Assembly (NCBI RefSeq): GCF_038003525.1
Contig: NZ_JBBOPI010000001.1
Coordinates: forward strand, 2,409,001-2,473,000
DNA: 64,000 nucleotides
Source of the DNA: Solibacillus sp. FSL H8-0538
Lineage (GTDB): Bacteria > Bacillota > Bacilli > Bacillales_A > Planococcaceae
Direction: 5' to 3'
How positions within the stretch are numbered: the first letter of the stretch is position 1; each line of letters begins with the position of its first letter. The notes beneath the pieces were generated by a model, which ran no database searches, was not told the origin of the DNA, and saw only the letters and a list, made by a program, of their open reading frames with translations. The position numbers were made by a program, and so were the translations under genes. Shown piece by piece: positions 1 through 8,136 of this stretch.

Positions 1-811
1 AACCGTGTGCACCAGCGCCAAAACCCGCGTATTCATCATTATCCCAATAAATTTTATTATGTGTTGAAGCGTACCCTTCATGCGCAAAATTACTTATTTC
101 GTATTGCCCCTTACCGTGAGCCGCCATCGTGTCCATTAATACGGCATACATATCTGCCTCTAAATCCTCTGTTGGCAAATGTAGCTTCCCCTTTGCATAT
201 TGGATGTAGAAAATTGTTTTTGGCTCAACGATTAATGAATACGCTGAGTAATGTGGCAAGCCTAGTGCTAGTGCCTTATCTAAAGTATCCTTCCATTGCT
301 CCATCGTTTGTCCAGGCAAGCCGTACATCAAATCGACACTAATGTTTTCGAAGCCGACACGTTTCGCATTTTCGATTGTTTCATACACATGCTCATTTGA
401 GTGTGTTCGGCCGATTTTTTGTAGCAGCCCCTGATCAAATGACTGGACGCCCATACTTAGACGGTTTACCCCGCCATTATAAAGTGCCTGTAACTTTTCA
501 ACTGTAAGCTCATCAGGGTTTGCTTCTGAGCTAAACTCTTTTAAGTTTGACATTGGAATATGTTTCGCAATATGCGCAAGTAATGTTGTAATTTGTTGTG
601 GAGACAAGGAGGTTGGTGTGCCCCCACCTAAAAATATTGTTTCAATATTAGCAAATGCTTCTGGCATCAGAGCAACCGTTAGTTCGATTTCTCTACCAAG
701 TGCCTCAATATATTCATCAACTGGCTGATTTTTAAAATACACTTTATTAAAATCACAGTAATTACAAATTTGATGACAAAAAGGAATGTGAATGTATACA
801 CCTCTAGCCAT
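1..811 (-). CDS. hemW: HemW-type radical SAM protein (3' part cut by window edge)
   Basis: Open to the window edge, so the C-terminus is missing; about 270 N-terminal residues are visible. The start is ATG at 811 (MARGVYIHIPF). The radical SAM cluster motif CxxxCxxC (CHQICNYC) falls at residues 12-19, followed by a GGGTPTSLS stretch typical of the HemN/HemW group. HemW proteins are heme chaperones that resemble oxygen-independent coproporphyrinogen oxidase but usually lack that activity. The name is chosen over hemN because it sits directly downstream of lepA, the usual Bacillales position. About 220 nt separate it from the next upstream gene, mostly filled by a family A repeat, so it may have its own promoter. 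Confidence 0.9.
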   Translation of the reverse strand, partial: MARGVYIHIPFCHQICNYCDFNKVYFKNQPVDEYIEALGREIELTVALMPEAFANIETIFLGGGTPTSLSPQQITTLLAHIAKHIPMSNLKEFSSEANPDELTVEKLQALYNGGVNRLSMGVQSFDQGLLQKIGRTHSNEHVYETIENAKRVGFENISVDLMYGLPGQTMEQWKDTLDKALALGLPHYSAYSLIVEPKTIFYIQYAKGKLHLPTEDLEADMYAVLMDTMAAHGKGQYEISNFAHEGYASTHNKIYWDNDEYAGFGAGAHG

Positions 812-914
812 TAAAACCACTTCCTTTAAATAATTTAAACGCTTCTACGTCTATTACTTCCCTTATTGTAGCGTTTCTTTCGTAAAAAACAATTTTCTGC
901 TATTTAAGAAATTA

Positions 915-999
915 GAAAGACACAACTCGCCCAAAATAGGGCGAGTTGATGTCCTTACTTATGTGGTTAAGAAAGTTATACTTTCTTAACCACTAAAAA
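915..999 (+). repeat. Family A two-hairpin repeat, copy 1
   Basis: Two hairpins: caactcgccc/gggcgagttg with an aaaata loop (about 924-949), and gtggttaagaaagt/actttcttaaccac (963-993). Near-identical copies lie at 46925, 51432 and, split, at 28591-28807; diverged ones at 16525, 27861 and 32887. In hairpin 2 the changed bases on the two arms still pair, which argues for selection on structure. The right end abuts the T-tract of the terminator at 1001-1025. Confidence 0.85.
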
Positions 1000-1000
1000 A

Positions 1001-1025
1001 CCGTACTCTGCGTATGAGAGTACGG
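1001..1025 (-). terminator. Terminator of the 1033-1359 gene
   Basis: Perfect stem ccgtactct/agagtacgg; read on the minus strand it is followed by a T run (the A run at 994-1000). It lies 8 nt past the stop codon of the hypothetical gene. Confidence 0.85.
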
Positions 1026-1032
1026 CAACATT

Positions 1033-1359
1033 TTATATTGAAAATACTGGTTCTTCTTTATTCAACATCATGACAAGATCGATAGCATTGAGCTCTGGTA
1101 ACTTCGCCGAGAAACGTTTTGCCTCAACCGTTGAATTAAACGGAAATGCATCCAGCTCTTTTATTACTTCATATTTATCGTCTATTAAACGCATTAAATA
1201 TAGTCGTACAGTTGGGCTGCATGTTTTTGATAAATCAAAGTTCTCACCCGCCATTAAAATACCGATATTTTCCGAATTTGGACTAATAATCGTATCAAGT
1301 GTATGTAGTTCGTCAAGAACAAACCACTCTGGCACATTGATTTCAATTTGCTTACTCAT
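1033..1359 (-). CDS. Hypothetical protein, 108 aa
   Basis: I do not recognise the family. The product is small and acidic with no signal peptide or membrane segment. It begins MSKQIEINVPEW and contains a central MRLIDDKYEVIKELD stretch. An earlier in-frame ATG at 1368 is possible, but GGGAGA lies about 8 nt before the ATG at 1359, so that start is preferred. The clear ribosome binding site and the matched terminator support a real gene. It stands alone between lepA and hemW, where B. subtilis has no equivalent that I know of, so it is probably lineage-specific. Confidence 0.65.
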   Translation of the reverse strand: MSKQIEINVPEWFVLDELHTLDTIISPNSENIGILMAGENFDLSKTCSPTVRLYLMRLIDDKYEVIKELDAFPFNSTVEAKRFSAKLPELNAIDLVMMLNKEEPVFSI

Positions 1360-1368
1360 AAAATCCAT

Positions 1369-2039
1369 CTCCCTAACTGAAGTATTTTTTGCTCCATCAC
1401 ATAGGATGTAATTACTTGCTCGCTATAGTGATTGTCATATCTATCAAGATGCTTTTACGTGTATTGCTTATTTAGTACTTGTTTCAAATTTAGGGAACAA
1501 ATTTGTTTCTCTAAATCTAAATCCTAGATTCACTCGCCATAAACGGGCGATAAAACTCCAACACAATTGAAGTTTTACGTAACGTGCTAGGCACTAAAAA
1601 TAACAAGCATGTGAAGCTTCATAGCTACTAACATCATTTGTTAATATTAACACCATTTTACTACAATCATAAAATTATTAAAAGAACCAATATTAAAAAT
1701 ATTTTTATTATTCAGATATTCAAAATAGGTATTTATACTATTTTTTACCATATAATTATAAACTTCTTTTGCTACACCATTTAAGCTAACAATAATGGTT
1801 TTTGTTATAAACTTATGAAAAATAGTAAAAATAAAATCTTATAATTATTGAATTATGTATACATATCACAAAAATATTACATCGCACCATAATATTTTTT
1901 TCTTAAACATCAATTTATTTTTAGCATTCCACACAAAAAACAACCCTTTTTTTACCAAAAACCATTTTATGTAGCATATAACGCTATGCTAAGATACGAA
2001 TTTTTATGCAACGGAAAGATTTTTTATTCAATTTGACCA
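1369..2039. other. Gene-free, very AT-rich interval
   Basis: About 670 nt without a credible reading frame on either strand. From about 1640 it is extremely AT-rich with long A and T runs. A small hairpin with tcgcc/gggcga arms near 1535-1552 resembles the first hairpin of family A and may be a decayed copy. I see no tRNA, riboswitch or clear promoter. Confidence 0.5.
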
Positions 2040-2041
2040 AA

Positions 2042-2089
2042 AAAAGAGGACGCCTGTAATAATTACATTACAAAGACGTACCTCTTTTA
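2042..2089 (-). terminator. lepA terminator
   Basis: Long imperfect hairpin with agaggtacgtc/ggcgtcctct arms; on the minus strand it ends in a T run (A run at 2038-2045). It lies just beyond the lepA stop. Confidence 0.8.
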
Positions 2090-2097
2090 GGAAATCA

Positions 2098-3924
2098 TTA
2101 TTTAGAATCATCCATTTTCAGTACAGCCATGAACGCTTCTTGTGGTACTTCTACTGATCCGACTTGCTTCATACGTTTTTTACCTTCTTTTTGTTTATCA
2201 AGAAGTTTACGTTTACGTGAAATATCTCCACCGTAACATTTTGCAAGTACATTTTTACGCATTGCTTTGATTGTTGAACGGGCGACAATTTTTTGACCAA
2301 CCGCTGCTTGAATTGGTACTTCGAATTGTTGACGCGGGATCAGCTCTTTTAATTTTTCTACGATTATTTTTCCACGCTCATATGCGAAGTCACGGTGAAC
2401 GATGAAGCTTAGTGCATCTACTTGCTCAGCATTCAATAAAATATCCATTTTTACAAGCTTCGATGGTTTGTAGCCGATTAATTCGTAATCAAATGACGCA
2501 TAACCTTTTGTATTTGATTTTAAATAATCAAAGAAATCATAAACGATTTCTGATAACGGCATTTCATACGTAATTTGTACTCGAGTTGTATCGATATACT
2601 CCATGCCCATGAAATTTCCGCGTTTTAATTGGCAAAGCTCCATTACAGCACCAACATAATCATTTGGTACCATAATTGTTGCTTTTACATAAGGCTCTTC
2701 AATGCGGTCGATTTTTTGTGGATCTGGCATCATTGATGGATTATCGACTTTCAGCACTGTGCCATCCGTCATGTTTACATCATAAATTACAGATGGTGCT
2801 GTTGTAATTAGGTCGATATTGAACTCTCGCTCGATACGTTCCTGGATAATTTCCATATGAAGAAGACCTAAAAATCCGCAACGGAAACCGAAACCTAACG
2901 CTTGAGATGTTTCTGGCTCGTATTGCAGTGCAGAGTCATTTAGCTCTAATTTTTCTAATGCATCACGAAGATCGTTATATCTTGCTGTATCAATTGGGTA
3001 AAGACCACAGTATACCATTGGATTTAAACGACGGTATCCTTCAAGTGGTGCCTCTGCAGGACGGTTAGCGAACGTTACTGTATCACCTACACGTGTATCA
3101 CCCACATTTTTGATAGAAGCTGTTAAGTACCCAACATCTCCTACGGTTAATTCAGCTTGTGGTACTGATTTCGGCGTATGAACACCAACTTCAATAACTT
3201 CAAACTCAGCACCAGTAGCCATCATTCGAATTTTATCGCCTTGCTTCAGTGTACCATTCATAATTCGAATCGAAATAATAACCCCTTTATAGGCATCATA
3301 AACCGAGTCAAATATTAGTGCCTGTAGTGGCGCATCTGGGTCTCCAGTTGGTGCCGGTACTTTTTCTACGATTTGCTCTAAAATATCTTCAATTCCAATT
3401 CCAGCTTTTGCAGAAGCGAGTACTGCTTCAGAAGCATCAAGACCAATTACATCTTCAACTTCTTGACGTACACGCTCTGGATCCGCTGCTGGTAAATCGA
3501 TTTTATTTATAACAGGTAAAATCTCTAATTCATTATCAAGCGCTAAGTATACGTTTGCTAACGTTTGTGCTTCAATACCTTGTGCCGCATCTACTACTAA
3601 AATAGCACCTTCACATGCAGCTAATGAACGCGAAACTTCATACGTGAAATCGACGTGTCCTGGCGTGTCAATTAAGTGGAAAGTATATACTTCACCGTTT
3701 TTTGCTGTGTACTTCAACTGTACAGCATTTAATTTAATTGTAATGCCGCGCTCACGCTCTAAATCCATAGAATCAAGTAATTGCGCCTTCATTTCACGTT
3801 GTGTGATTGATTTTGTTTTCTCTAAAATACGGTCAGCTAACGTCGACTTCCCGTGGTCAATATGTGCGATAATAGAGAAATTTCGAATGTTCTCTTGTCG
3901 TTTTAAACGTTCTTCTCGGTTCAT
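2098..3924 (-). CDS. lepA: Elongation factor 4 (LepA) GTPase
   Basis: Ribosome-associated translational GTPase of the EF-G superfamily, linked to back-translocation, stalled ribosomes and 30S maturation. G1 motif AHIDHGKS is near residue 20, G3 DTPGHVDF near 90 and G4 NKIDLP near 140. Domains II and III and the LepA-specific C-terminal domain ([20 protein letters not shown]) follow. From this start it is 608 aa, normal for the family. The ATG at 3924 is chosen because an AGGAGTG box lies about 9 nt upstream; the GTG at 3936 would fall inside that box. It is upstream of hemW as in B. subtilis. Confidence 0.97.
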   Translation of the reverse strand: MNREERLKRQENIRNFSIIAHIDHGKSTLADRILEKTKSITQREMKAQLLDSMDLERERGITIKLNAVQLKYTAKNGEVYTFHLIDTPGHVDFTYEVSRSLAACEGAILVVDAAQGIEAQTLANVYLALDNELEILPVINKIDLPAADPERVRQEVEDVIGLDASEAVLASAKAGIGIEDILEQIVEKVPAPTGDPDAPLQALIFDSVYDAYKGVIISIRIMNGTLKQGDKIRMMATGAEFEVIEVGVHTPKSVPQAELTVGDVGYLTASIKNVGDTRVGDTVTFANRPAEAPLEGYRRLNPMVYCGLYPIDTARYNDLRDALEKLELNDSALQYEPETSQALGFGFRCGFLGLLHMEIIQERIEREFNIDLITTAPSVIYDVNMTDGTVLKVDNPSMMPDPQKIDRIEEPYVKATIMVPNDYVGAVMELCQLKRGNFMGMEYIDTTRVQITYEMPLSEIVYDFFDYLKSNTKGYASFDYELIGYKPSKLVKMDILLNAEQVDALSFIVHRDFAYERGKIIVEKLKELIPRQQFEVPIQAAVGQKIVARSTIKAMRKNVLAKCYGGDISRKRKLLDKQKEGKKRMKQVGSVEVPQEAFMAVLKMDDSK

Positions 3925-3944
3925 GTATTCGTCCACTCCTATAT

Positions 3945-4140
3945 CAATTACGCCTCGGCGTAATTGCGTCTAGATTTTGAATTGTGCATGCACAATTAAC
4001 TCCTTTCAAAATCTATGACATCCACCGTAGGCATTAAATTCATTCAGCGGGTAACAGCTACCCTATAAAAGAGCCAAAAATTAATGCATTCCACCGCTGT
4101 AATCGGTGAAAGAATTTGGCTGAATGGATTTAAACTATCT
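3945..4140 (+). repeat. Family E hairpin-chain repeat, copy 1
   Basis: A run of short hairpins: attacgcc/ggcgtaat, then aattgtgcatgcacaatt, then a cattcagc/gctgaatg pair enclosing further stems. The copy at 22466-22566 has the same module order, and its hairpins carry paired changes (aattcgcc/gcgaatt, aatcgtgc/gcacgatt). It fills the gap between spoIIP and lepA, where B. subtilis has yqxA. No open frame is present. Confidence 0.7.
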
Positions 4141-4238
4141 GAATTATAGCAGTCGAACGCCTACTTTAGCAATGTTGTAGTAAATTATTCACTTGTCTTT
4201 CTCTATTTCAGTAAAACAATTTCTCCCTCACAAATGTA

Positions 4239-5048
4239 TTACAATTGTTCGGTTACAAAAGTTTTTGCAATCGCCTGTGCTAGCACCGCCATTGTCCTTT
4301 GTAACTGCTCTTCAGAATTATCAATTCCACCTAACTCCACAAGTAGCATAACCGGTGATAAATCTTGATTATAAACACCATCAACATCTTCACCTTGCTT
4401 TTTAATAACACCACGTGAAATTCCTGGCACAATTGTATTTAAGCGTTCACTTAGGATTTCCGCATAGGCAAAATTACTTTCATAGCCCGCATGCTCTGCA
4501 CCGATCACGAACGCAATTTTGGCAAATTTTTGTCCGTCAGCTTCAATCGTTGTTACAGCCGACTTTGCTGAATCACGGTGAATATCTAATACAAGATCAT
4601 ACTGATTTTTATTCAGTTCCTCCGCTAAATATGGACGCACCACATCGTACGCTTGATAAAAATTAGCGCCTTGCTGTTTCATCACCGTCATCACATCTAA
4701 ATCCAGTACAGTAGATTGTAAGCCATTTAGTTGTAAATAATGACCGATTAGCTCCTGCATTGAAAAAATATTCGTTTGCTCATCATAAACAGCCTGCACA
4801 CCACTTTTTAACTTGACAACTGGTTTATACGTCTCATGCGAATGCGTAAATAGCAGGAGTACTTGAAATGGTGATGGTAAATATGGTTCCTCTGTCTCGA
4901 TCATCGGTGCTGCTGCATAAGCTACCAATTTTTGCTCCGGCTGTTCTTCCAATGAAGTTTTGTTATTTGGAAAAGGTAATTGCCCAATTGCAATTGGTAA
5001 CATAAATAAAAAAAGGAGTAAACCTAATAATCGTTTCAATTTATGCAT
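4239..5048 (-). CDS. spoIIP: Stage II sporulation protein P, amidase/endopeptidase
   Basis: SpoIIP is the membrane-anchored peptidoglycan hydrolase of the SpoIIDMP machine that drives engulfment in the mother cell. About 269 aa from the ATG at 5048. An N-terminal hydrophobic anchor (LLGLLLFLFMLPIAIG) is followed by a linker and the SpoIIP/amidase-like domain. Family motifs are FTHSHETY, DIHRDS, YNQDLSP and LLVELGGIDN, which carry the metal-binding His and Glu residues. It is clearly shorter than the B. subtilis protein, mainly in the linker. It follows gpr, and a strong hairpin covers its ribosome binding site. In B. subtilis it is under sigma-E control. Confidence 0.93.
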   Translation of the reverse strand: MHKLKRLLGLLLFLFMLPIAIGQLPFPNNKTSLEEQPEQKLVAYAAAPMIETEEPYLPSPFQVLLLFTHSHETYKPVVKLKSGVQAVYDEQTNIFSMQELIGHYLQLNGLQSTVLDLDVMTVMKQQGANFYQAYDVVRPYLAEELNKNQYDLVLDIHRDSAKSAVTTIEADGQKFAKIAFVIGAEHAGYESNFAYAEILSERLNTIVPGISRGVIKKQGEDVDGVYNQDLSPVMLLVELGGIDNSEEQLQRTMAVLAQAIAKTFVTEQL

Positions 5049-5054
5049 GTATGA

Positions 5055-5092
5055 CACACCCTCTCTCCACTACATTATGGAGGAGAGGGTGC
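5055..5092 (-). promoter_or_regulatory. Hairpin sequestering the spoIIP ribosome binding site
   Basis: On the minus strand, between the gpr stop and the spoIIP start, arms caccctctc-c-tcca and tggagagagggtg form about 13 pairs with one bulged C. The 3' arm contains the GAGAGGG that must serve as the spoIIP Shine-Dalgarno. No T run follows, so it looks like a translational or mRNA-stability element rather than a terminator. Confidence 0.6.
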
Positions 5093-5094
5093 GA

Positions 5095-6126
5095 TTAGAA
5101 CGTATCTTCAGCAGTTTTTATCCATTTGAAAAGGCAGTTACTTAACAGGAGTGCATACTGAATTAGCCAAATATCTACTTCCTTTGGTGAAACAATTAAA
5201 CGCTCAGGGTGACTAGAGAATACTTCTTCAAATAACTGTCGACGATCCTCAGTAGTCCACGTCGACCATTCCCCGAAAATTGGTTTAATTAATTCTAAAT
5301 CCACACTCTCCGTTGATGGCGTCCACGGCTTAACAGATAATTTGCGTGATGGCTTTCCCCTTTCTTCAATTTGAGCAGCAATCGAACGAAAAACAACATC
5401 GATTGCATCTGCAATTAAAATCGGTGCTTCCACGACAGTCGGTATACCAATTGCCGTAACTGGTACGCCGATTGCTTCCTTTGAAACTTCGGCACGCTGA
5501 TTTCCAACACCAGAACCCGGATGGATACCTGTATTTGTTAGTTGAATTGTCCGACAAAGGCGCGCACTCCCACTCGTTGCAAGCGCATCAATGACAATAA
5601 CTAGGGCTGGCTTAATTTTATCGGTAAGAGCAGCGATAAAATCACTCGTCTCAAAGCCCGTTTGTCCTGTTACACCCGGCGCGTACAAAACAAATTGCGG
5701 CGACTCGAGCTCTGATTGTAGCTTATGCATCGAATCAATGGTAAATGGGCCGATTGCATCTGGTGTAATTGTTTTATTTCCTAGTCCTATAACGAGCACC
5801 TTTTGATCCTTTGTAAAGACGATATCTCGGTGCATTTCCTCTAAATGATGTTCGAGTGCCGCTTCAAGCTGTGAAAAGCCATCTTTGTCATCTGGTGTCA
5901 ATGTCGGCACGGATAGCGTGACATAAGTTCCCTTTTTTTTACCGATTTGCTTTTCACCTTTTTCATCCACCGTTACTTTTGTTATTTTTACTCGATTCTC
6001 CTGTGACTCTTCTATTAGAATTCCACTCGAATCCTTCAATTTCTCCTTTTGCTGTTTTGTTTGATGAATGACAACTTCTTCTGCCTCATCAATTAAATCC
6101 GTTCGATTCCACTCGATCTTTTTCAT
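5095..6126 (-). CDS. gpr: Germination protease GPR
   Basis: GPR is the forespore aspartate-type protease (family A25) that degrades small acid-soluble spore proteins at germination. It is made as a zymogen that self-processes. 343 aa, somewhat shorter than the B. subtilis protein. Conserved stretches include VLVIGLGNKTITPDAIGP, YAPGVTGQTGFETSDFI, IDALATSGSARLCRTIQ and HPGSGVGNQR. The start ATG has GAGGTGATGAA just upstream. A sigma-G-like promoter lies 16-46 nt before the start, fitting forespore expression. spoIIP follows directly. Confidence 0.96.
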   Translation of the reverse strand: MKKIEWNRTDLIDEAEEVVIHQTKQQKEKLKDSSGILIEESQENRVKITKVTVDEKGEKQIGKKKGTYVTLSVPTLTPDDKDGFSQLEAALEHHLEEMHRDIVFTKDQKVLVIGLGNKTITPDAIGPFTIDSMHKLQSELESPQFVLYAPGVTGQTGFETSDFIAALTDKIKPALVIVIDALATSGSARLCRTIQLTNTGIHPGSGVGNQRAEVSKEAIGVPVTAIGIPTVVEAPILIADAIDVVFRSIAAQIEERGKPSRKLSVKPWTPSTESVDLELIKPIFGEWSTWTTEDRRQLFEEVFSSHPERLIVSPKEVDIWLIQYALLLSNCLFKWIKTAEDTF

Positions 6127-6141
6127 TTCATCACCTCATTT

Positions 6142-6172
6142 TAAGTGTGGTCAAACTGTCAAGTAAATATTC
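6142..6172 (-). promoter_or_regulatory. Candidate sigma-G promoter of gpr
   Basis: On the minus strand, -35 GAATA (6168-6172), an 18-nt spacer and -10 CACACTTA (6142-6149). The -35 and spacing fit the sigma-G consensus; the -10 is an approximate match. Confidence 0.55.
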
Positions 6173-6186
6173 TTTGCATTTATGTA

Positions 6187-6257
6187 TTGCAATTAGTCTC
6201 ATCCTTTGGTAGAATGATTTTTGTTGTATTGACACATGAAATAAGTGAGAAGATACT
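6187..6257 (+). promoter_or_regulatory. Two tandem sigma-A promoters of rpsT
   Basis: Upstream promoter: TTGCAA (6187-6192), 17 nt, TAGAAT (6210-6215). Downstream promoter: TTGACA (6229-6234), 17 nt, GATACT (6252-6257). Both are followed by rpsT within 35-75 nt, as expected for a highly expressed ribosomal protein gene. Confidence 0.7.
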
Positions 6258-6290
6258 CATCTCGTACCTATAATTTAGGAGGTGAAAGAT

Positions 6291-6539
6291 ATGCCAAACA
6301 TTAAATCTGCAATTAAACGTGTTAAGGTTGCTGAAAAAGCAAACGCTGCTAACGTACAAGCTAAATCAGCTATGCGTACTACAGTGAAAAAAGCTGAACA
6401 AGCTCTAGCTACTGGTGCTGAAAACGCTCAAGAATTAGTTGTTGCTGCTTCTAAAGCTTTAGATAAAGCTGCTTCTAAAGGTCTTATCCACAAAAACGCG
6501 GCTTCTCGTAAAAAGTCTCGTTTAGCTAAAAAAGCTTAA
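6291..6539 (+). CDS. rpsT: 30S ribosomal protein S20
   Basis: S20 binds 16S rRNA early in small-subunit assembly. 82 aa from the ATG at 6291, preceded by a strong AGGAGGTG. It begins [11 protein letters not shown] and is rich in Lys and Ala, with the usual C-terminal [19 protein letters not shown]. It is the only plus-strand gene in this part of the block and lies between gpr and holA, as in B. subtilis. It has its own promoters and terminator. Confidence 0.97.
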   Translation: MPNIKSAIKRVKVAEKANAANVQAKSAMRTTVKKAEQALATGAENAQELVVAASKALDKAASKGLIHKNAASRKKSRLAKKA

Positions 6540-6551
6540 TACCGACTCTTA

Positions 6552-6587
6552 AAGGTCAATCGTTCCATGGGACGATTGGCCTTTTTT
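6552..6587 (+). terminator. rpsT terminator
   Basis: Stem aaggtcaatcgt/acgattggcctt followed by TTTTTT, 12 nt past the rpsT stop. Confidence 0.9.
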
Positions 6588-6611
6588 CGTTTTGTTTTGT
6601 TTTGTTTTGTT
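6588..6611 (+). repeat. (GTTTT)n simple repeat
   Basis: Four to five tandem GTTTT units directly after the rpsT terminator T run. Such tracts are prone to slippage. No coding role is visible. Confidence 0.75.
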
Positions 6612-6619
6612 TGAATTCG

Positions 6620-6696
6620 ATATCCGCCAAATTCTACAGTATATCCGCGCATTTCATACAGATATCCGCCAATTTCCCCTACTTATCCGCCAAACG
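6620..6696 (+). repeat. Degenerate tandem ATATCCGCC repeat, about 21-nt period
   Basis: ATATCCGCC or close variants begin at 6620, 6641, 6662 and 6684 (last unit TATCCGCC). Each is followed by an AT-rich filler that keeps a 21-22 nt period, about two helical turns. It sits between the convergent ends of rpsT and holA, overlapping no gene. Confidence 0.65.
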
Positions 6697-6697
6697 T

Positions 6698-6724
6698 AAA
6701 AAACCGCCCCACAAGGACGGTTTT
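6698..6724 (-). terminator. holA terminator
   Basis: aaaaccgtcc/gggcggtttt stem followed by T's on the minus strand, 12 nt beyond the holA stop. Confidence 0.8.
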
Positions 6725-6736
6725 GCATCAAAATTT

Positions 6737-7747
6737 TTATAAAGCTTTCATTAAAAATAATTCTAAGTGGCGCTCACGATTACCGCCTGTTGTTTTTAAC
6801 TGTAAATCTACCTGCGCTAAGCTATACAATGCCTGCAACAACCGCTCATCAGATGGGCGATTCCGTTGTTCCGTAATCATTTTCACACGGTACGGATGAA
6901 TTTTTAGCTGCTTGGCAATTTGCTGTGGGTGATAGCCCTTTTTCTGTAAATAATACACATTACTCATCGTCCGAATATTCGACGCCAGCAATCCTACGAG
7001 CATAATCGGTTCTTCTTTTTGACGCAGTAGATCATGATAAATTTTCAGCGCCTCTGCTTGATTATGTGCTAAATACGCATTGAGCATTTTAAACGCATCA
7101 TGTTCCAATGTTTTGGCAACTAAATCCTCTACAAGCTCCACTGTAATTTCATAATCCTCACCAAGATATAACGCCAGCTTCTCAATTTCCTGTTGTAGCT
7201 GTAGCATATGTGCGCCGACCATTTCGACTAATTTCACCGCTGCATCATCAGCAATTACTTTACCAAACGCTTCAACCTCAGACTGAATCCATACATATAA
7301 ATCATTATTTTGCGGTGTTTCTGCGAGAAGCATTACACTTTTTTCTTTCATCAGCTTTGTCACTTTTTTGCGCTCGTCCAACTTTTCATACGGTGCAATA
7401 AATAGTGTTATCGCTGTATCTGACGGGTGTCCCAACCAATTTTCCAAACGTTTGAGATCATGATCTATTTTTTCCTTGCCTTTATCGGTCGCCTTTAAAA
7501 AGGATGCATTTTTTGCGATAATACATTTTCGGTCAGAGAAAAATGGAATCGTATCTGCCTCATCGATGACATAATCAATCGGCTGTTCATTTAAATCAAA
7601 GGTCATCACTTCAACCTCGTCACCATCGCCAAGTGCTTCTTTCAATCGCATAATTGTTTCATCTATGAAATAGGATTCTTCCCCGACTAGTAAATAAACA
7701 GGCGCAAATTTCCCATTCTTAAAATCTTTCCATACTTTTGTAAACAT
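6737..7747 (-). CDS. holA: DNA polymerase III delta subunit
   Basis: Clamp-loader wrench subunit (YqeN in B. subtilis) that opens the beta clamp. 336 aa from the ATG at 7747 (MFTKVWKDFKNG), with AGGGGGCT upstream; the in-frame codon at 7789 lacks a binding site. The N-terminal AAA+-like domain has PVYLLVGEESYFIDE, and the C-terminal helical domain has QIAKQLKIHPYRVKM. No Walker A is expected in delta. It lies downstream of yqzM/comEC as in other Bacillales. Confidence 0.93.
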   Translation of the reverse strand: MFTKVWKDFKNGKFAPVYLLVGEESYFIDETIMRLKEALGDGDEVEVMTFDLNEQPIDYVIDEADTIPFFSDRKCIIAKNASFLKATDKGKEKIDHDLKRLENWLGHPSDTAITLFIAPYEKLDERKKVTKLMKEKSVMLLAETPQNNDLYVWIQSEVEAFGKVIADDAAVKLVEMVGAHMLQLQQEIEKLALYLGEDYEITVELVEDLVAKTLEHDAFKMLNAYLAHNQAEALKIYHDLLRQKEEPIMLVGLLASNIRTMSNVYYLQKKGYHPQQIAKQLKIHPYRVKMITEQRNRPSDERLLQALYSLAQVDLQLKTTGGNRERHLELFLMKAL

Positions 7748-7919
7748 GTGGGAGCCCCCTCTATCTTCTGTAAATTCTAGTATACACATTTTTTTGTGGC
7801 TTGCGAATGTGTATAAATTAAGTCAATCTTTTGCAATCTTACATTAGGAAATCGTACTATTCCATATAGCTTTTTAAAACCCATTCACTTATAATAATAT
7901 TGGAGTAGGAGGGATATAT

Positions 7920-8087
7920 ATGGCACATCAAGATCCAAATTACGTTGCAGAAAATCCATTCGAAGGCCGAGGACGTGCATCTCAACGTAACGATGCAATC
8001 GACGCTGGAATTGGCATGGGCGTATCATTCGCTTTCTTCGCTGCTATGTTCATCATCGCTATGATCGTAGAAGTGGCAACACGCTAA
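7920..8087 (+). CDS. yqzM: YqzM-like small membrane protein, 55 aa
   Basis: A short gene on the plus strand with ATG at 7920 and GGAGTAGGAGGG just upstream. The product has a QRNDAIDAGIGMG motif and then one hydrophobic helix (VSFAFFAAMFIIAMIVEV). The small YqzM proteins at this locus share a KRND-D-G-G motif and one membrane segment, and the position between comEC and holA matches B. subtilis. Function is unknown. It stands alone, with a shared bidirectional terminator downstream. Confidence 0.8.
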   Translation: MAHQDPNYVAENPFEGRGRASQRNDAIDAGIGMGVSFAFFAAMFIIAMIVEVATR

Positions 8088-8097
8088 TTTTAAAGCA

Positions 8098-8136
8098 TAA
8101 GAAAAGGCTTTGTCGACATTGACAAAGCCTTTTCTT
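8098..8136. terminator. Bidirectional terminator, yqzM / comEC
   Basis: Near-perfect stem aagaaaaggctttgtc/gacaaagccttttctt with A/T runs on both sides, so it can serve the convergent yqzM (plus) and comEC (minus). Confidence 0.85.

Noticed and set aside
6487-6495. TTATCCACA inside rpsT as a DnaA box
   Set aside because: It lies within conserved coding sequence (LIHKN), so it is best explained by codons.
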